Shown in pieces: positions 43,111-56,044 of a stretch of DNA of 60,000 bases (within the stretch, counting starts at the first letter, position 1; every line of letters begins with the position of its first letter). The notes beneath the pieces were generated by a model. That model had not been told where the DNA came from. It made no database searches and saw nothing but the letters and a program-made list of their open reading frames with translations. Source of the stretch: Hydractinia symbiolongicarpus (taxonomy: Eukaryota > Cnidaria > Hydrozoa > Anthoathecata > Hydractiniidae); the NCBI RefSeq assembly GCF_029227915.1, contig NC_079886.1:24344501-24404500 (forward strand). Reading direction: 5' to 3'. The position numbers and the translations under genes were made by a program.

Positions 43111-46100
43111 TTATTTCTGTATTGAATTTAATTTATTCCAATATTGGGTAACTTCAATGTCCTCCCATGTTTGGTTTGCTATTTCTTTCAGATACCTGTG
43201 TAAAAAATAAAATGATAAAAATAAAAAAAAAATAAAAACAACGTATAACTTTTGGTGGAATTAGCGTATAGAAAATCAATATGTTTCAAACCACAGAAAT
43301 TCCGAGAGACTGAAACTACTGCTGGTCTTTTTACCGAAAAGCGCGCGAAAAATGCAATAACACAACTTGCTTGACTCATCGAGAATTACGTTCAAAAAAC
43401 CAATGCGGGAAAGGTTCTTCGATAAATACAAAACTAAAAAATCAAGTGTAAATAAAATATATCCTTACTTCTCTTGCACTGTCTTCATAACTTCACGTTC
43501 ATGATCTGTTAAATTATTCAAAACAGAATGAAGATTATTCTTTAAGTTGACTAGACTTGCAGTTGACACTAACGTGGTAGGGATGTCCGGGTTAGAGCAA
43601 GTAAAATGTAATGCTAACTTTGAGATGTCAACGCCTTCCTTCTATAATATGGAAGAACAGAACGAAGTTACAAAATCCCATTTTTGTGCCTTTTTTTTTA
43701 CGAATGACATAACTGTGTTTGTATTGGTCCGTTGTTGATGAAAGTAGGGTAATTTTACCCTTTCTATATACATATCTTCTGTTTTAAAAAAATAAGAAAA
43801 ATATTTTTTATGGAACAAAGTCAACAGTTTTGTTCATCTTGTGCATCTCTAAATTTTGGCTTTGAAATAATAAATTATGTCTTTTCACAGGACATTCTAT
43901 ATAAACATACAGATTCAAGCTTCTGACTTCTTCTGACACTTTTTTTCATGAAAATAATTACATCAGGAATGTTATTAACATACCTCACAGTACTCCGCAG
44001 CTTTCCTACAAGATGCTTTAATCTCTTCAGTAGCCGGATGCCAAGATGGCGTACCTCTGTTTGTCAATAAACCCATACCAGTTGGAGATGCATTGATAAC
44101 TGCAATTTTTTTAGACTAATGAAATAATGTTTTTGTAAAAATTCTGTCTAAACAAACTACCAGTTATATATAAAAAGAGCTTTTGTAGTAATTCACCTCA
44201 AAGTATGGCAACATCTTCAGAAGAGACGTATCATTTAAACAGTAGTGGCAGTAGGTCAGAATAGCGTCGATTTTTACAGAACTTCGATCAATAACAGTTC
44301 TATAACATCAACCAATAAACTATCTAAAAACAAGTCTCGTGAAAGACGCACATGAAAATTGGTACTTCAACTTACTTGAACAGTTCTAATGGATAACCTG
44401 TTATCCCTATCATCTTTACTTTTCCACTTTCTTTTAACTAAAAATTATAAAGATTCTAGAATTGTTTCATCTTTTAGATACGTTGCTTCATGCAATTTCA
44501 CTCTTTCAATCTGTCAAGGAGGAAAGGGAAGTTGTTTAAGGAATAAAACACAGAGGTAGAGCAGAAAGGTAGAACAGAGAGGTAGAACACAGAGGTAGAA
44601 CACAGAGGTAGAACACAGAGGTAGAGCACAGAGGTAGAACACAGAGGTAGAACACAGAGGTAGAACAGAGAGGTAGAACACAGAGGTAGAACACAGAGGT
44701 AGAACACAGAGGTAGAACAGAGAGGTAGAACACAGAGGTAGAGCACAGAGGTAAAATCTACTTTCTATTCATAACATTTTGTGTAGCAACAACAAATTAC
44801 CTTCTGTAAGGCTGGTAAAGTTTCATTGACAATTATGTCAACAGAAGGGGCAAATTCCATATCATGCACTTGAATCAAATCGATATAATCAACTCCCAAT
44901 CTTTTCAAGCTTTCATCAACACTCTGAGTTACTCTTTCAGCAGAGAAATCGAACATATTCTCAATGTCAGGGGCGTATCGACCGACCTAAAAACAATTAG
45001 TTAATAAAGCATTGTATCGTCATAATTCCGAGTACCTCCAAAAAGGATATAACAATGTTCCTCCTTAAAAAACTAAAAAAAACTTAAACACTGCATGTTT
45101 TTTGTCGAACCCAAATCTACACCAAAAACGTATTGTAAGCAGCTGACATGTAGAATTTAGCTTAATTAATAATTACCTTACCGCACATTGGCATTTTCAT
45201 AGTTGGTACTGTCGATATGAATTAGTGGTCTCCTCGACTCTCAATTCCCCTTAATTGATACTTAATTGATTTATATATACATGACTTCTATTGGTAACAA
45301 TACACTTAGTCTAACTTTTCAAGTACTAAATGATAGCAGGCATTGTAAGCAACGAAAAAATATCGTTCGTTATAACTTCATAATCATAGTTTTTAAGGCA
45401 CCCTTTTAAGATTCTAGGTTATTCAATATTTTTAAGGTTCGTTGGGAACTTTGCAAACTGCGGATTGATGCATAAGTCTACGCTTTTTACAAAAATTGAG
45501 AATTTACCTTAGTAGCAAGATAAAAAGCTTTTCTTGGTATCTGCTTTTTTTGGATTGCCTAAAAATAAAATCTTCACAATAATAGCCATACAATAAGGTA
45601 CATTCATAAGACAATATAGATATAATTGTCCTTAAGGTAGGGCGGCTTTTTTGTAAAGGTTTTACAAAATAATAATATTAGAACTCCTTTCAAGTAAACT
45701 AACATTGCAATTAAGCCACCTGTTACAAATTTTCATTTAATTATTTCACATTTAGCCTTTATTAATCAAGGCGCAACTTGAGACTTTGACTGTGCGAATA
45801 ACATAGAATCGAGTTAAATTGTATGCACTTATGTATGCACCATGTAACCTAAATCAATAATTTAGAAAAAGTTTTCGAAAAATATTAATAGTTAGTACAC
45901 ATTTCTAGTTAGTAGAGATTAACCAAACCATGGTGTCTGGGGGGTTTGTCCTCCTGGAAAATCTCACCTTCCCCATATCACCTTGGCCATTTTCGGCGTA
46001 TTTCCTAAAAAATGATATTCCTAGTTTAAAGTTGCAGAAATAGTGCCTGTAGGTAAATAATTGTATGTGATTCTTATTCAAATCCAATGTAGAATACCTG

Positions 46101-48716
46101 CTGTCTAACCTGAATTGTGACGAAAATAACTATTCTGTAACCCGCCCCACTAACCTATAACGTGCTCCGTGCACCACCAATAAGTCAGCTAGAAGCTTAT
46201 GGTGAACAATTGTAATTATCGCAAAAAACAATAAACGCTCATGGCGCGAGCACCATTAAACTGTTTACATTAAATCAAGAGTCCAATGTTGTGATCCTAC
46301 TCAAATAGTTTTTTTTGCGCTGCACAGAAGTACGTGGTGAAATAGTTGTATACATTACAAGACGATAACATCGCACAAGCCATTGATATTCAAGAGTGTA
46401 ATGTTCCTATCCTTAGTCTGACACTCGCATATCGTACCACAAACCTCTTGCCCAGAAGCTTAGGTAGAATCAGTAATTATATCAAGACGATAATCGAGAC
46501 CATTGGCCCGTGCATAAACATTATGACGATAATCGAGACCATCGGCCCATGCATAAACATTATTCCCGCCATTATTTCCTTTTAAAAGAATCGAATTCAA
46601 GAATTCAATTTTTCGCAGGAATTTAATAGGGCGAATTTCCAAAAACTAAACTTTTAGCGACAATTTAATTTCGCAAATTTAGAGAATTCAAATTTTTTGA
46701 GCGAATTTAATTTTGCAAATTCCAGACTAATTCACGAAACTCATGATTTTTTTTCCTGCAAAAATTTTTACTGATATATAAAAATTGTAAATTAATATCA
46801 TCTAATTACTCATTTACCTACAGGTACTATTTCCACAACTTTAAACTACAAAAAAGATGATAGCTACAACAGATAAATATATGAAAATGGATATTAGTGC
46901 TCTTGGCACATGGTTAAACAGAAAAAATGGATTTGATATATCAAGTGCAAGCCAAAGATATATTAAAAGATTCTAGTGAATAATATGCAGGCTTTAAACA
47001 CATGAGTCAACGCAAAACTATTGTTCTATAAAGAAAAATAATAACGCTTTCATCGATCAAAAATTTTAAATCAACAACATTCTAGTTGGTATAGCACCTA
47101 AAATCAGAAAAATCAGAATTACTTTAGTTAGTTATCTCGCGAAAAATAGCTTAAAAAATTAAGCATAAAAGCTTAAAATTTCTCATAAGTTTTATGGGGG
47201 TTTATATTCAGCTAGTTGAAGTCCTTCACACAGCGCTAAAGCAGATTTGTTTTGGTTAGCTCCTCTACTAACGTCCTGTTGTAGCGGTCAACACGGTTTT
47301 TTTACCACTGCAGCCTTGCATAATACAAAGGTTTTTTGCTGGAGAGACTCATCTACCCCTAAGCTCTGTGTTTTTACATATAAGTCATTTATGTCTTGTA
47401 TGAAGCAGGCACATTAAGTTGAGCATTACTGGTTTTATTGCTTGTCAGTATGGGATCAACTTATTTCAGTGGGAGGGTGTAACCTTCGCATTAGAAGCAG
47501 AGATTTTCTTAGATGTCATCTAACTTTGGGGGTATCAAAAGCGAGTTTCTGCCCAACAAGTTATTGCATCACATATAGCAGAATTTTTGTTTTCTTTTTC
47601 TTTCCTATATTTATTTCTTTTTCTACACCTATTTACGTTGTATTGGCATTTTAACTATTGTCTAGACTTATACCATTTAATCGTTTCTAGTCTTTTCTCC
47701 AGTTTTTGGTTTAGTCTTTGATACAGTCCTTTGTGTTGTTGAGTTCTATTTAGCAGATTATACTCTTCCTATACAATATAGATGTTTTTTATGTATTATA
47801 TAGCCTTTACTTTGTCTGATGAGCCTTTTGTTTTGTATTTATTCAAGAGACTGTTTGTAGAGGCTATTTTGTTTTTATTTACATGTTTGTAGTTTGTATA
47901 TATTATAAGAATTTTTGCAGAAGAACTGGCACTATACACATATAACTTCTCATTGTTTGAGTTTAAACAAGTTAAAAAGTGCTAGCTTTTCCAATATACT
48001 CTAACAAACTTACCTCACCAAACACAGTCTCTGCCTTACCATGACCATACCATGGTGCACCATCTATCCAATTGATTCCAGATTTTATAGCGTGCTCCAC
48101 GACATCCCATGAATGGCTATCATCAGTAGCACGATACACAGATCCCATTGCTGAAAGACCTAATATGAAAACATAAATAAAGTGTTATAATGACAGGAGC
48201 TGCCTGCCAGTTTAAACAAATATTTAAAACAAGTCATATGACCTGCAAAAGAATATACAATCACAAAATAACAAAAATTATTGACACTGGCTTGTGTATA
48301 TAATATACATCGATGTAATTTTTGTTACTTCAATTCATTTTTATATAACTACTGAACTATTTAAACTTAAAAATATTTCACGCAATTCTAAAGGGACAAA
48401 GAAAGCTAATAACATCAGTCAGACACAGGCACGGTAAGTGAGAAGTTGTTATCTGAATTTGTTCAGACTTTATTTTGAAACACTCTGATCACACCCAGAA
48501 TAACATGATAAATGAGTATATAAAAATATTCCTGGAATTTCAATTTCACAAATGCCATTTTCCTAAAAAAATTCAAATTTCAAAGCTGGATTAAATTAAA
48601 TAATTCTACCTAAACTTAATTTTGACACCATTAATCCTGTGTCACCAAGTGTTCTATAGTCCATCTTTTTAATACAGTCCACATCATGGAAATCTTTGAC
48701 GTATGTCTCAGGAAAC
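43111..48716 (-). CDS. Aldo-keto reductase, L-galactose-dehydrogenase-like
   Basis: Nine coding exons join in phase: 48716-48610, 48159-48014, 45558-45508, 44986-44801, 44437-44376, 44299-44197, 44115-43984, 43641-43469 and 43195-43111. From the Met at 48664 the protein is 330 residues, the usual AKR length, and starts MDYRTLGDTGLMVSKLSLG. The catalytic tetrad is present as D51, Y56 (IDGAPWYGHGK), K84 (YLATK) and H125 (IQVHD). Later AKR signatures GITGYPLE, NASPTGMGLLTNRG and NPDIPTTLVSTAS are intact. It is a cytosolic NAD(P)H-dependent oxidoreductase of sugars or carbonyls; the substrate cannot be told. The frame stays open for 17 codons before that Met (PETYVKDFHDVDCIKK), up to a good acceptor at 48717. 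Homologues as I recall them have a similar extension, so a short first exon upstream is likely but not identified. Confidence 0.9.
44545..44755. repeat. Minisatellite, 13-bp unit, about 16 copies
   Basis: The unit 'ACACAGAGGTAGA' (with AGAGAG and GAGC variants) repeats in the intron between exons 4 and 5 of the aldo-keto reductase gene. Its complement gives artificial 'YLCVLPLCSTSV' frames, which are not genes. Confidence 0.95.
45600..47990. other. Large second intron of the aldo-keto reductase gene
   Basis: This is a 2.4-kb intron without recognised exons. It includes a 39-bp tandem duplication at 46486-46563 (acgataatcgagacca..., cccgtgcataaacatt) and the AT-rich 'gcgaatttaattt' repeat at 46610-46770. 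Confidence 0.6.
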
Positions 48717-48857
48717 CTACAAGAAATAAAGTAACATATAACTAGATATTTATATTATTCATTTAATAATTTTGTTGATTTATAATAAAAATATTTATAT
48801 GCGTTGAAGGTTATTCTTCCTTCTTCATAAAGTGTTCAATGTTGTTTCAACAGAGCA

Positions 48858-49023
48858 AATACACAAGTAAAGAAAACAATGGGTTTTTTTCTAAACTAAT
48901 AGTTTCATGCCATCACACAGACAACAATCAGTAGTAATAAAACCAAATCAAAATAGACGTAAAAAAGATGTAAAAATGAACTATTAGTTTAGAAAATACA
49001 AACCATTGTTTTCTTTACTTGTG
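48858..49023. repeat. Foldback repeat, about 45-bp imperfect arms
   Basis: 'ACACAAGTAAAGAAAACAATGG...TTTTCTAAACTAATAGTTT' (48861-48906) is inverted at 48979-49023 with a few mismatches and a 72-bp spacer. It is probably a small MITE or foldback element. The remaining 48717-49862 shows no gene. Confidence 0.75.
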
Positions 49024-49862
49024 TAAAAATATTTATATAAATTTTACACGATTTTACTTACATAATCATGTTACTATAATTTTATTCCTAATCTAGAGAT
49101 ACGAAGACACTTTAAACATTTAGATACATAGCAAGAATAAAGGAACAAATAAAAAATAACATCTACAATATCAACTTAAAATAATACAACTATAAACTAC
49201 TAATGTTCACTCATAATTAATAAAAAATTTAGTAGCTTAACAATGAAAAGGGTGAAAGGCAAAAAATAAGTTGATTGTAGCAGAAAAGGTGGGACAAATA
49301 TGTATTGTATTATATCCAGATTGTTTAAACTAACACAAAAATGTATTTACTTATTTCAGATAAATTGAGCCACCTATTTTATTAATGTAAACCAACCTTA
49401 AAATGTTTTTTAGTAAACAACATCCATAAAACACAAAGAAATATAAAAAAAATTTTCACTAAAAAAGAATAAGCATTTGTAAACATTTTGCCAAAAGTGG
49501 TTAAAGGATTTAAAAAAGATTGTCCAATGTTACAGTAATTAACAAAGTTTTTGCACAGTCGTAATTTTGGACGAAATGGTTGTTTGAAAATTTAGGGATT
49601 TGAAACTCCTTAGGGATGCATTTTTCTTATACAGAAGATAGAAAAGGTTGAAATTAACTTTATTTTTTTTATAATGGTGGGTGTTGGTTATATCTAGCAT
49701 GACTATTGGTTAAAAAGAAGTCTTTTATCTTGTCCCAAAATTATGGGGACAAAAATATTCTAAAATTGATACTTTGGAAAATATCACGTTTAAAATCAGT
49801 TTTACTTATACAGGGCTAAAATCACTAATTTATATTAAATTTTATAAAATCATTAAGTCATG

Positions 49863-50672
49863 TTATGAATTTGAGTCTTTAAATAGTTTTGGTAACTTTA
49901 AGCCAACAATACCGGCCGTTTCTTCTACTGAGCGCTCACCAACTCCTTTATATTTCAATGACAAATCCTAAAGAAAACAATAGCAAAATGTGGGTGTTCC
50001 AGTGCAGTGTGCCAAAGGCTAGATATATCAAACAATCAAGGCTAGTATATAACAATGATATAATCTTGTTAACCTGTTTGGAAAAAAAATATGAATTTAT
50101 ACATAGCCTTTATCTTAGATGATAAGCTTAATCAGAGATATGAGAACGATATGAGAATTATAAACACTTGAATCTACACCCTTTACTGAAAAGAATAATG
50201 TAAGGAATAAATTCATTCATTCATGCCATTTTTTTAAATCTTCCATAAAAAAGAATTTTACCTGATGCATACCTGGGAAATTTTATTCGAATGCAAAAGA
50301 GAAGTATAATATTGCAGTAAAAGTGAATCAACTTCTGACAATCTGTTATCTCTGTAATTCTGCTTTATAAAGACATAAATTGGTGCATTCTTCCAATAAC
50401 TTACATCCTAAAAGAAAAAATTCAATTTTCTTATTAAAGACATTATCATTAGTGTAAAACTAAAGAGATATTTAAAGTCCAAGATAGAAATGGGATAAAT
50501 TCTTTAAAGTGTATAATTACATATACTGTTGCTATCTCACCTAGCTGTTCCCTCAACACATGTAAATACAAAGGCTTTCTTTTACCTTCTTATTATTGGA
50601 AGAGAATTTCATTTTTGTCAGCAATCTTCTACATAAAACCAGTATGAATCGAGACTTCTCAATAGATGACAT
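49863..50672 (-). CDS. FMC1: FMC1-like mitochondrial ATP synthase assembly factor
   Basis: Three exons join in phase on the minus strand: 50672-50586, 50407-50273 and 49967-49863, giving 108 residues (human FMC1 is about 113). The C-terminus GVGERSVEETAGIVGLKLP matches the FMC1 hallmark (GKGERSVEESAGLVGLKLP in vertebrates as I recall it). The N-terminal helix with RRLLTKMKF fits the LYR-like start of the family. FMC1 acts in the mitochondrial matrix in assembly or stability of complex V. The Met at 50672 was chosen because it gives the expected length; the same frame is open upstream to 50801 but with low-complexity basic sequence. Donor GTAAAA at exon 1 is weak; the other splice sites are good. 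Confidence 0.8.
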
Positions 50673-51411
50673 AATTGAAAATATATATATACTTGCTAAT
50701 ATTTTATAATATTTAACTAATGTTAGGATTTTCGTTATTAATTTTTGATATTGTCTACTCCTTCTATGAGTCCTTCTTTTTTTGTTACCATTCTTTACCA
50801 TACTAGTAATGTTACTAACCTAATATACATACAACTTTTAACCATATATGTAATGGTAGTAAAAACTTGCTCTTATGAAATATGCTAAGAATGAAACGCT
50901 TAATAATACAAAAAATTATCACTTTTCTCTTTCTCTTCCCCCTTAAAAATCACATTTTTTATCTAAATATGGGAACGCTTAAGAATATCAGGGCTTGTTT
51001 GCAACAATAATGAACTTATGTTTCACATAAAATTGGCACAATGCAAGTTGTCATTTTTAAACAGCTTAATCAAACTATAGGCATAATATTTTTAAGATCA
51101 ATATATATTTTTAAATATATATATATATGTAATATATATATTTAAAAAAATACATATATTTATATATGTAAAAGCTTTTTGGTATACGCTATTATCAGTA
51201 CTATACAAAAGTTAAAATTAAAAAGTTTATATACTCTGTTTTATATACAAAGTTGATACAATTAAAAACGTCATAATACATGAAATAAAAGTTTGGAGGA
51301 TAGTGAACTAAACTGATCTAATAATTATTTATCTCTTGTATTTTATAGATCAAAACAATTAACAGAACTGATAAAAAATAGAAATAAAAAGTTTGTTGGT
51401 TCATTGGACGA

Positions 51412-51486
51412 TCTTTATCCATGTTTTGATCTTAAACTCAGAGACTTAATATAGTAGTGTGAGTTTTTTTAAAACATGGATAAAGA
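51412..51486. repeat. Inverted repeat, 16-bp perfect arms
   Basis: TCTTTATCCATGTTTT at 51412-51427 is exactly inverted (AAAACATGGATAAAGA) at 51471-51486, with a 43-base loop. It lies just upstream of the gypsy remnant. Otherwise 50673-51770 shows nothing recognisable. Confidence 0.75.
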
Positions 51487-51769
51487 CAACCTGAGACATG
51501 CGACTTTAAGACTAACTTCGACGTAAACTGCTCCAACTGTTTTTCAAATATCATCGGTGAAATGTACTACACCGATGAAGTCATCCGTGAGGTCCTCTAA
51601 ACGGTATTGCGGATTTGGACATAAGGCGTGAAACTCTTAGTACTGACGGTATTCATACAAGACTAATTCCAGACACAATCTCTTTTGTTGAGACCAGAAA
51701 AACTGGAAGAAACGCTAACCCATCATCTAATGTCATGACTCTTCTTGAATATCAAAGATAAAACAGAGA

Positions 51770-54700
51770 AACCCTTCTTACACAAAGCGAGAGCCTCGCA
51801 AACGTGCCCCATCACCATTAGCCTTCAACCAGTCCAAAACTGCTTCTTTTCCTGGTTGTGCAGCCACATTCCACCTCTTCACAAAGAAAACATGAGGATG
51901 GAACAAACACCTCCATGCTTGTTGCCAAAGCTGTTGAAGAAGAAACAAAACAGAATCAAAGCAAACTGGTACAACAGGATCAATCTCCATCGGCAATGAA
52001 GATCCTCTTGGACAAATCTCAACCATCAACATGCCAGCTCCATCAAACAAACAGAAGAAGACAGTGCGTCTCAATCACCAAATCTTCACCAAAGGCAAAT
52101 GGAGAAAAGCAAAGGACACTCCACATATCCGACACTTTCCCTCAGCAATGGTATCGATAACCGTCCTACCAGTCAAGTTGAAAGTACTGCGACTGTAGAC
52201 TCTGGTGCCCAATCAGACTGATGGTTGTAGACAAGTTTTTGGAACCTGGATTTCAAATGTCCGACCTGTCGCAAGTCATGCTTTTATGTAATGCTGCAAA
52301 CAAGTCACCAATTCAAATTGATGGCGTGTTTCGTGTCACATTGATCACTTTTTGAATGAACAGGTAAAACCCATTGATCATTTTTTGAATAAAAAGGTAA
52401 AAACGATAAAACTTCTTTCAAAAGAAAAAGAAGCAGAAATAAATTTCTTTAGAGTACAGAATTGCGTGTAGCGTGGAGGGATGGCAACTGCAAAGGGAAA
52501 TTGTTTGGCCTTAAAAACCTTTTTAAATTATAACATGTCAGATGTAATTGGCTATAAAACCATTGAAAAAGACGGCGCAAAAGTTGTTAATTTTGTGTGG
52601 TGTAAGATCGGTGCCAAATTTAAAAAGGAGACACAAAATTGTTCTTCTTTTTCTTTGATTATTATTATAGTAAATAATTACTTTATACAAGACATTGCAG
52701 GTGCGCATTATTGAAGTGACTAAGGTGTTTTTTGGTGCATGATTAAAAATGCTGCTCCATTGCTGTAGGAGCGTACGGAAGAGTGGGGCTCGATCGCGCA
52801 CCTCAAAAGACCAGGACTGCTCAGGCGAGTGATAAATCACGCACTAAAATCTCTGAACACATTTTTAGGAGCTGACGTACCACACACCTGTGTTTTTTAT
52901 ATGATGCAGCCTGTCTATGCGAGACTGGCTCCTGGATTTTTACGCTGGCTTAACATTCAATACTTGCCCTCACCTGCCACTTCCATTCATGACAGGACTG
53001 CCCATCGAAAATCACCTCAAAAAAAAACCGCCAACCGTAAAACTATCAATTGGCAGGATCAAGTTCACCAGGACCTTTTGCGAGACGAATCACTTGGTGT
53101 GATTGATAGGGATCCATATGGAGAGCTGTCACTTTGGTGCCACAGAATGGTCGTCACTCAAAAAAATGATGGGTCTCCCAGACGCACCGTTGATTTGTCA
53201 CCCTTAAACAAACATTGCAAACAAGAGACCCACAATGCTGAATCACCATTCCATCTTGCCAGACATATCTCACGCAACACATGGAAAACTTTGATAGACG
53301 CTTGATATCACAGTCATTTGACTACCTTTGTCAATCCTGTACGGTCGCTGGCGCTATAAGCGAGCCCCATAAGGTTTTCTATCTTCCGGAGACAGCTATA
53401 ATTGTTGAAATGACATGCTTTTGCTGACTTTGATCTGAAAGAACGTATAGTTGATGATACCCTTTTTTATGATGACAAACTTGAGGAAAATTGGTGGAGA
53501 ATCATTGACTTCCTTGCTACTGTGGGCAATGCAGGTATCGTAATCAACCCCAGCAAATTTCAGTTTTCTTCACAAAAGGTAGAGTTTTGCATTACTAGCA
53601 ACAGAATCGATCCACTTCCGAAGTTCTACAACGCAATTAAGGACTTCCCCACACCAAAATCAACTACCGACATCAGAAGCTGTTTTGGTCTGGTCAATCA
53701 AGTTGCTAATTATACCCAGAGTTTTTAGACCCATTTCGTCCCTTTTTATAGAAGCTGGTTTGGTCTGGTCAATCAAGTTGCTAATTATACCTAGAGCATT
53801 TAGACCCATTTCGTCCGTTTTTATCACCTCGTCATCTCTTCGACTGGATGCCTGATTTTGACCAATCTTTCCAGAACTCAAAATCTGCTATCATTGATGC
53901 CATCCACGAAGGTGTTGAAATCTTTGATCTTTAAAAACCTACATGCATCCATACTGACTGGTCTAAGAAAGGAATAGGATACTTCCTTCCTCAAAAACAC
54001 TGTCAATGTGAGAATGTTAGACCTGACTGCTGTTTGAACGGTTGGCGTATCACCCTGGCTGGATCTCGCTTTTTGTCATCTGCTCAGCAACACTATGCCC
54101 CAATTGAAGGGGAAGCCCATGCTGTCACTTGGGCATTGGAACAGACAATACTAGGCTGGTTCATTTAAAATACCGGACTTTGACATGGTACTTCAGATAA
54201 AACTAATTTTGCTGCTGATGTTGTTTCTCCTCATCCAGCTCCACCTCGGGATTCGCATATTCTCAGGAATCTATGAATCCGTTTGTTGCTGCTGCTATCC
54301 CTCACAACACTCTCAAACTGATGTCCATCACCTGGAAACATCTTGCCAAGGAAACATGCAATGACCATAACTTCATTATCCTCCGGGAGGCAATCAACCA
54401 TGACTACCCAAACTGATATTGGACAAAGCCATCGACATCACCCTATTGGCGATATTGCGATAATCTATACATCACAGAGGATGTCATCATCTACAACAAC
54501 CGTGTTGTAGTACCACCTTCCCTCAGGTCTATCATTCTAGATGTTCTGCACTACGTTTACCAAAGTGTGTCTACCATGGCCCTTTGAGCCCGTGCAATTG
54601 TGTTTTAGATCAGAATGACGGAAGACATCAAACGTTGTCACCAATCATGCCCAGATTGCACCAAAAATGCCCCTCTCAAGAACTGCTACCCAGTGTGTGT

Positions 54701-54900
54701 TAGACAGCATTATTTGGTTATTGGTGATCGATTGTCCGGCTGGTCTGATGTATATCGTTCACCAAAAGGATCTTCACAAGCTGGGTCAGAGGGACTTATC
54801 CATTGCCTTTGTAATTGCGTTGCTCGATTTGGTGTACCAGAAGAACCTTCAAGTAATGGTGGTCCAGAATTTTTCAGTGCTGCGACAAAGGACTGATACA
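51770..54900 (+). pseudogene. Decayed Ty3/gypsy LTR-retrotransposon pol
   Basis: Blocks occur in the Ty3/gypsy order on the plus strand. A gag/linker-like stretch lies at 51858-52160. A protease active site, DSGAQSD, lies at about 52198-52218 and is followed at once by a stop. Reverse transcriptase lies at 52980-53305 (DGSPRRTVDLSPLNKHC) and continues at 53440-53728 with the RT thumb (PLPKF...DFPTPKSTTDIRSCFGLVNQVANY); the YxDD region is ruined. RNase H lies at about 53940-54170 (IHTDWSKKGIGYFL...EGEAHAVTWALEQ), and integrase at 54600-54900 (GDRLSGWSDVY, FGVPEE). A 230-bp segment around 52480-52715 reads like an unrelated insert. Stops and frame changes occur throughout and no LTR pair was found, so the copy is dead. 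Confidence 0.85.
53682..53826. repeat. Tandem duplication of about 75 bp inside the gypsy RT
   Basis: 'tttggtctggtcaatcaagttgctaattatacc...gacccatttcgtcc' occurs at 53685 and again from about 53758 with a few changes. This is a local duplication after the element died. Confidence 0.85.
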
Positions 54901-55930
54901 GATAGATATGATGAAGTGTTAGTAGGTCTGAAACAGTACCTAAATCAAAAATATTTTTCCTATTAATCAATCTATTACTTTGTGTGTTGTAGTTGTTAAT
55001 AAAATGAGTTGGTGTAAACCATTCTAGAAAATTGATAGGTGTTTCTTGTGATAGAGTACGGTAGATAAAATTAGCAAACTTTCATCTCATTGGGGAGTTT
55101 GCCATAGTCTTTCATTGGCTTACAGAGGGAGTCAGAGGGACTTATCCATTGCCTTTGTAATTGCTTTGCTCGATTTGGTGTACCAGAAGAACCTTCAAGT
55201 AATGGTGGTCCAGAATTTTTCAGTGCCGCGACAAGGGATTGATACAGATAGATATAGATACAGATAATCTTTTCTGGGAATGAAAGTTTACAAAAATTAA
55301 ACAGAATAAATACAAGGAAGTATTAATAAACTATCACAACCAGCAGGGGACCTATCAAAACAGTCCGGAGGCCAGTTAAAAGATGCGAGTAGGACCCTGT
55401 AAAATCTCTGAACTAGTTCTGGGTTGCATGCAAAAAAAAAAAAAAACTTGTACAAACTTCAATACCGTCCTGAAAAAAAAAAAAAAAAAAAAGAAGAAGA
55501 AGAGTGGGAAGAAGAAAAAGAAGACAAATAGCTGGAGCTAATATATACCCGTAATAGTTTAAATGTATTGTTCAAGAAAATAGTTCTTAAGATTAATTTT
55601 AAATACATTAAAAGATTGCGAGTTTCGAATATGAACAGGAAGACTGTTCCAGAGACTGGACCAGAAACCCTAAACATATTGCCACCATAGTTTACAAGGT
55701 TAGACCTGCTATTATGAAGTGTAACTAGGTCTGAAACATTACCTAAATCAAAAATATTTTTCCTATTAATCAATCTATTACTTCGTGTGTTGTAGTTGTG
55801 AATAAAATGAATTGGTGTAAACCATTCTAGAAAATTGATAGGTGTTTCTTGTGATAGAGTACGGTAGATAAAATTAGCAAACTTTCATCTCATTGGCGAG
55901 TTTGCCATCGTGTTTCATTGGCTTACAATA
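54782..55930. repeat. Interleaved segmental duplications behind the gypsy integrase
   Basis: The integrase piece 54783-54908 is repeated at 55131-55256 with about four differences. The following block 54930-55100 (cctaaatcaaaaatattttt...gagtttgcca) is repeated at 55735-55912. The order is A-B-A'-(LINE fragment)-B'. An A-rich tract with (GAA)n lies at 55430-55530. Confidence 0.85.
55520..55745 (-). pseudogene. LINE (CR1/L2-type) reverse transcriptase C-terminus
   Basis: On the minus strand the frame reads SNLVNYGGNMFRVSGPVSGT, then a segment with spacing like FKxxL...YFL (YLKLILRTIFLNNT). This matches the 'NYG...FRxxGPxxWNSLP...FKxxLKxYL' end common to CR1/L2-like LINE proteins, but with the WNSLP core lost. 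Only the last part of the protein is present. A duplicated flank carries the same following sequence. Confidence 0.65.
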
Positions 55931-56044
55931 CCAAATTAATTGCTTTGGGTTCCAGAATAATAACAAAAATTGATAGAAACAATGTATTTCTGTTGGAATG
56001 AGTAGATACAACACATTCAGTATGCGTAGACTATTTATGGAAAT

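Noticed and set aside
44498-44746. Repetitive 'YLCVLPLCSTSV' frames suggesting a Cys-rich membrane peptide
   Set aside because: They are the complement of a 13-bp minisatellite inside an aldo-keto reductase intron.
47442-47654. Plus-strand 70-codon hydrophobic frame
   Set aside because: Lies in an antisense intron with T-rich sequence that mimics membrane segments; no splice or promoter context.
53660-53881. Minus-strand frame with an internal peptide repeat
   Set aside because: Produced by the 75-bp tandem duplication in the dead gypsy RT.
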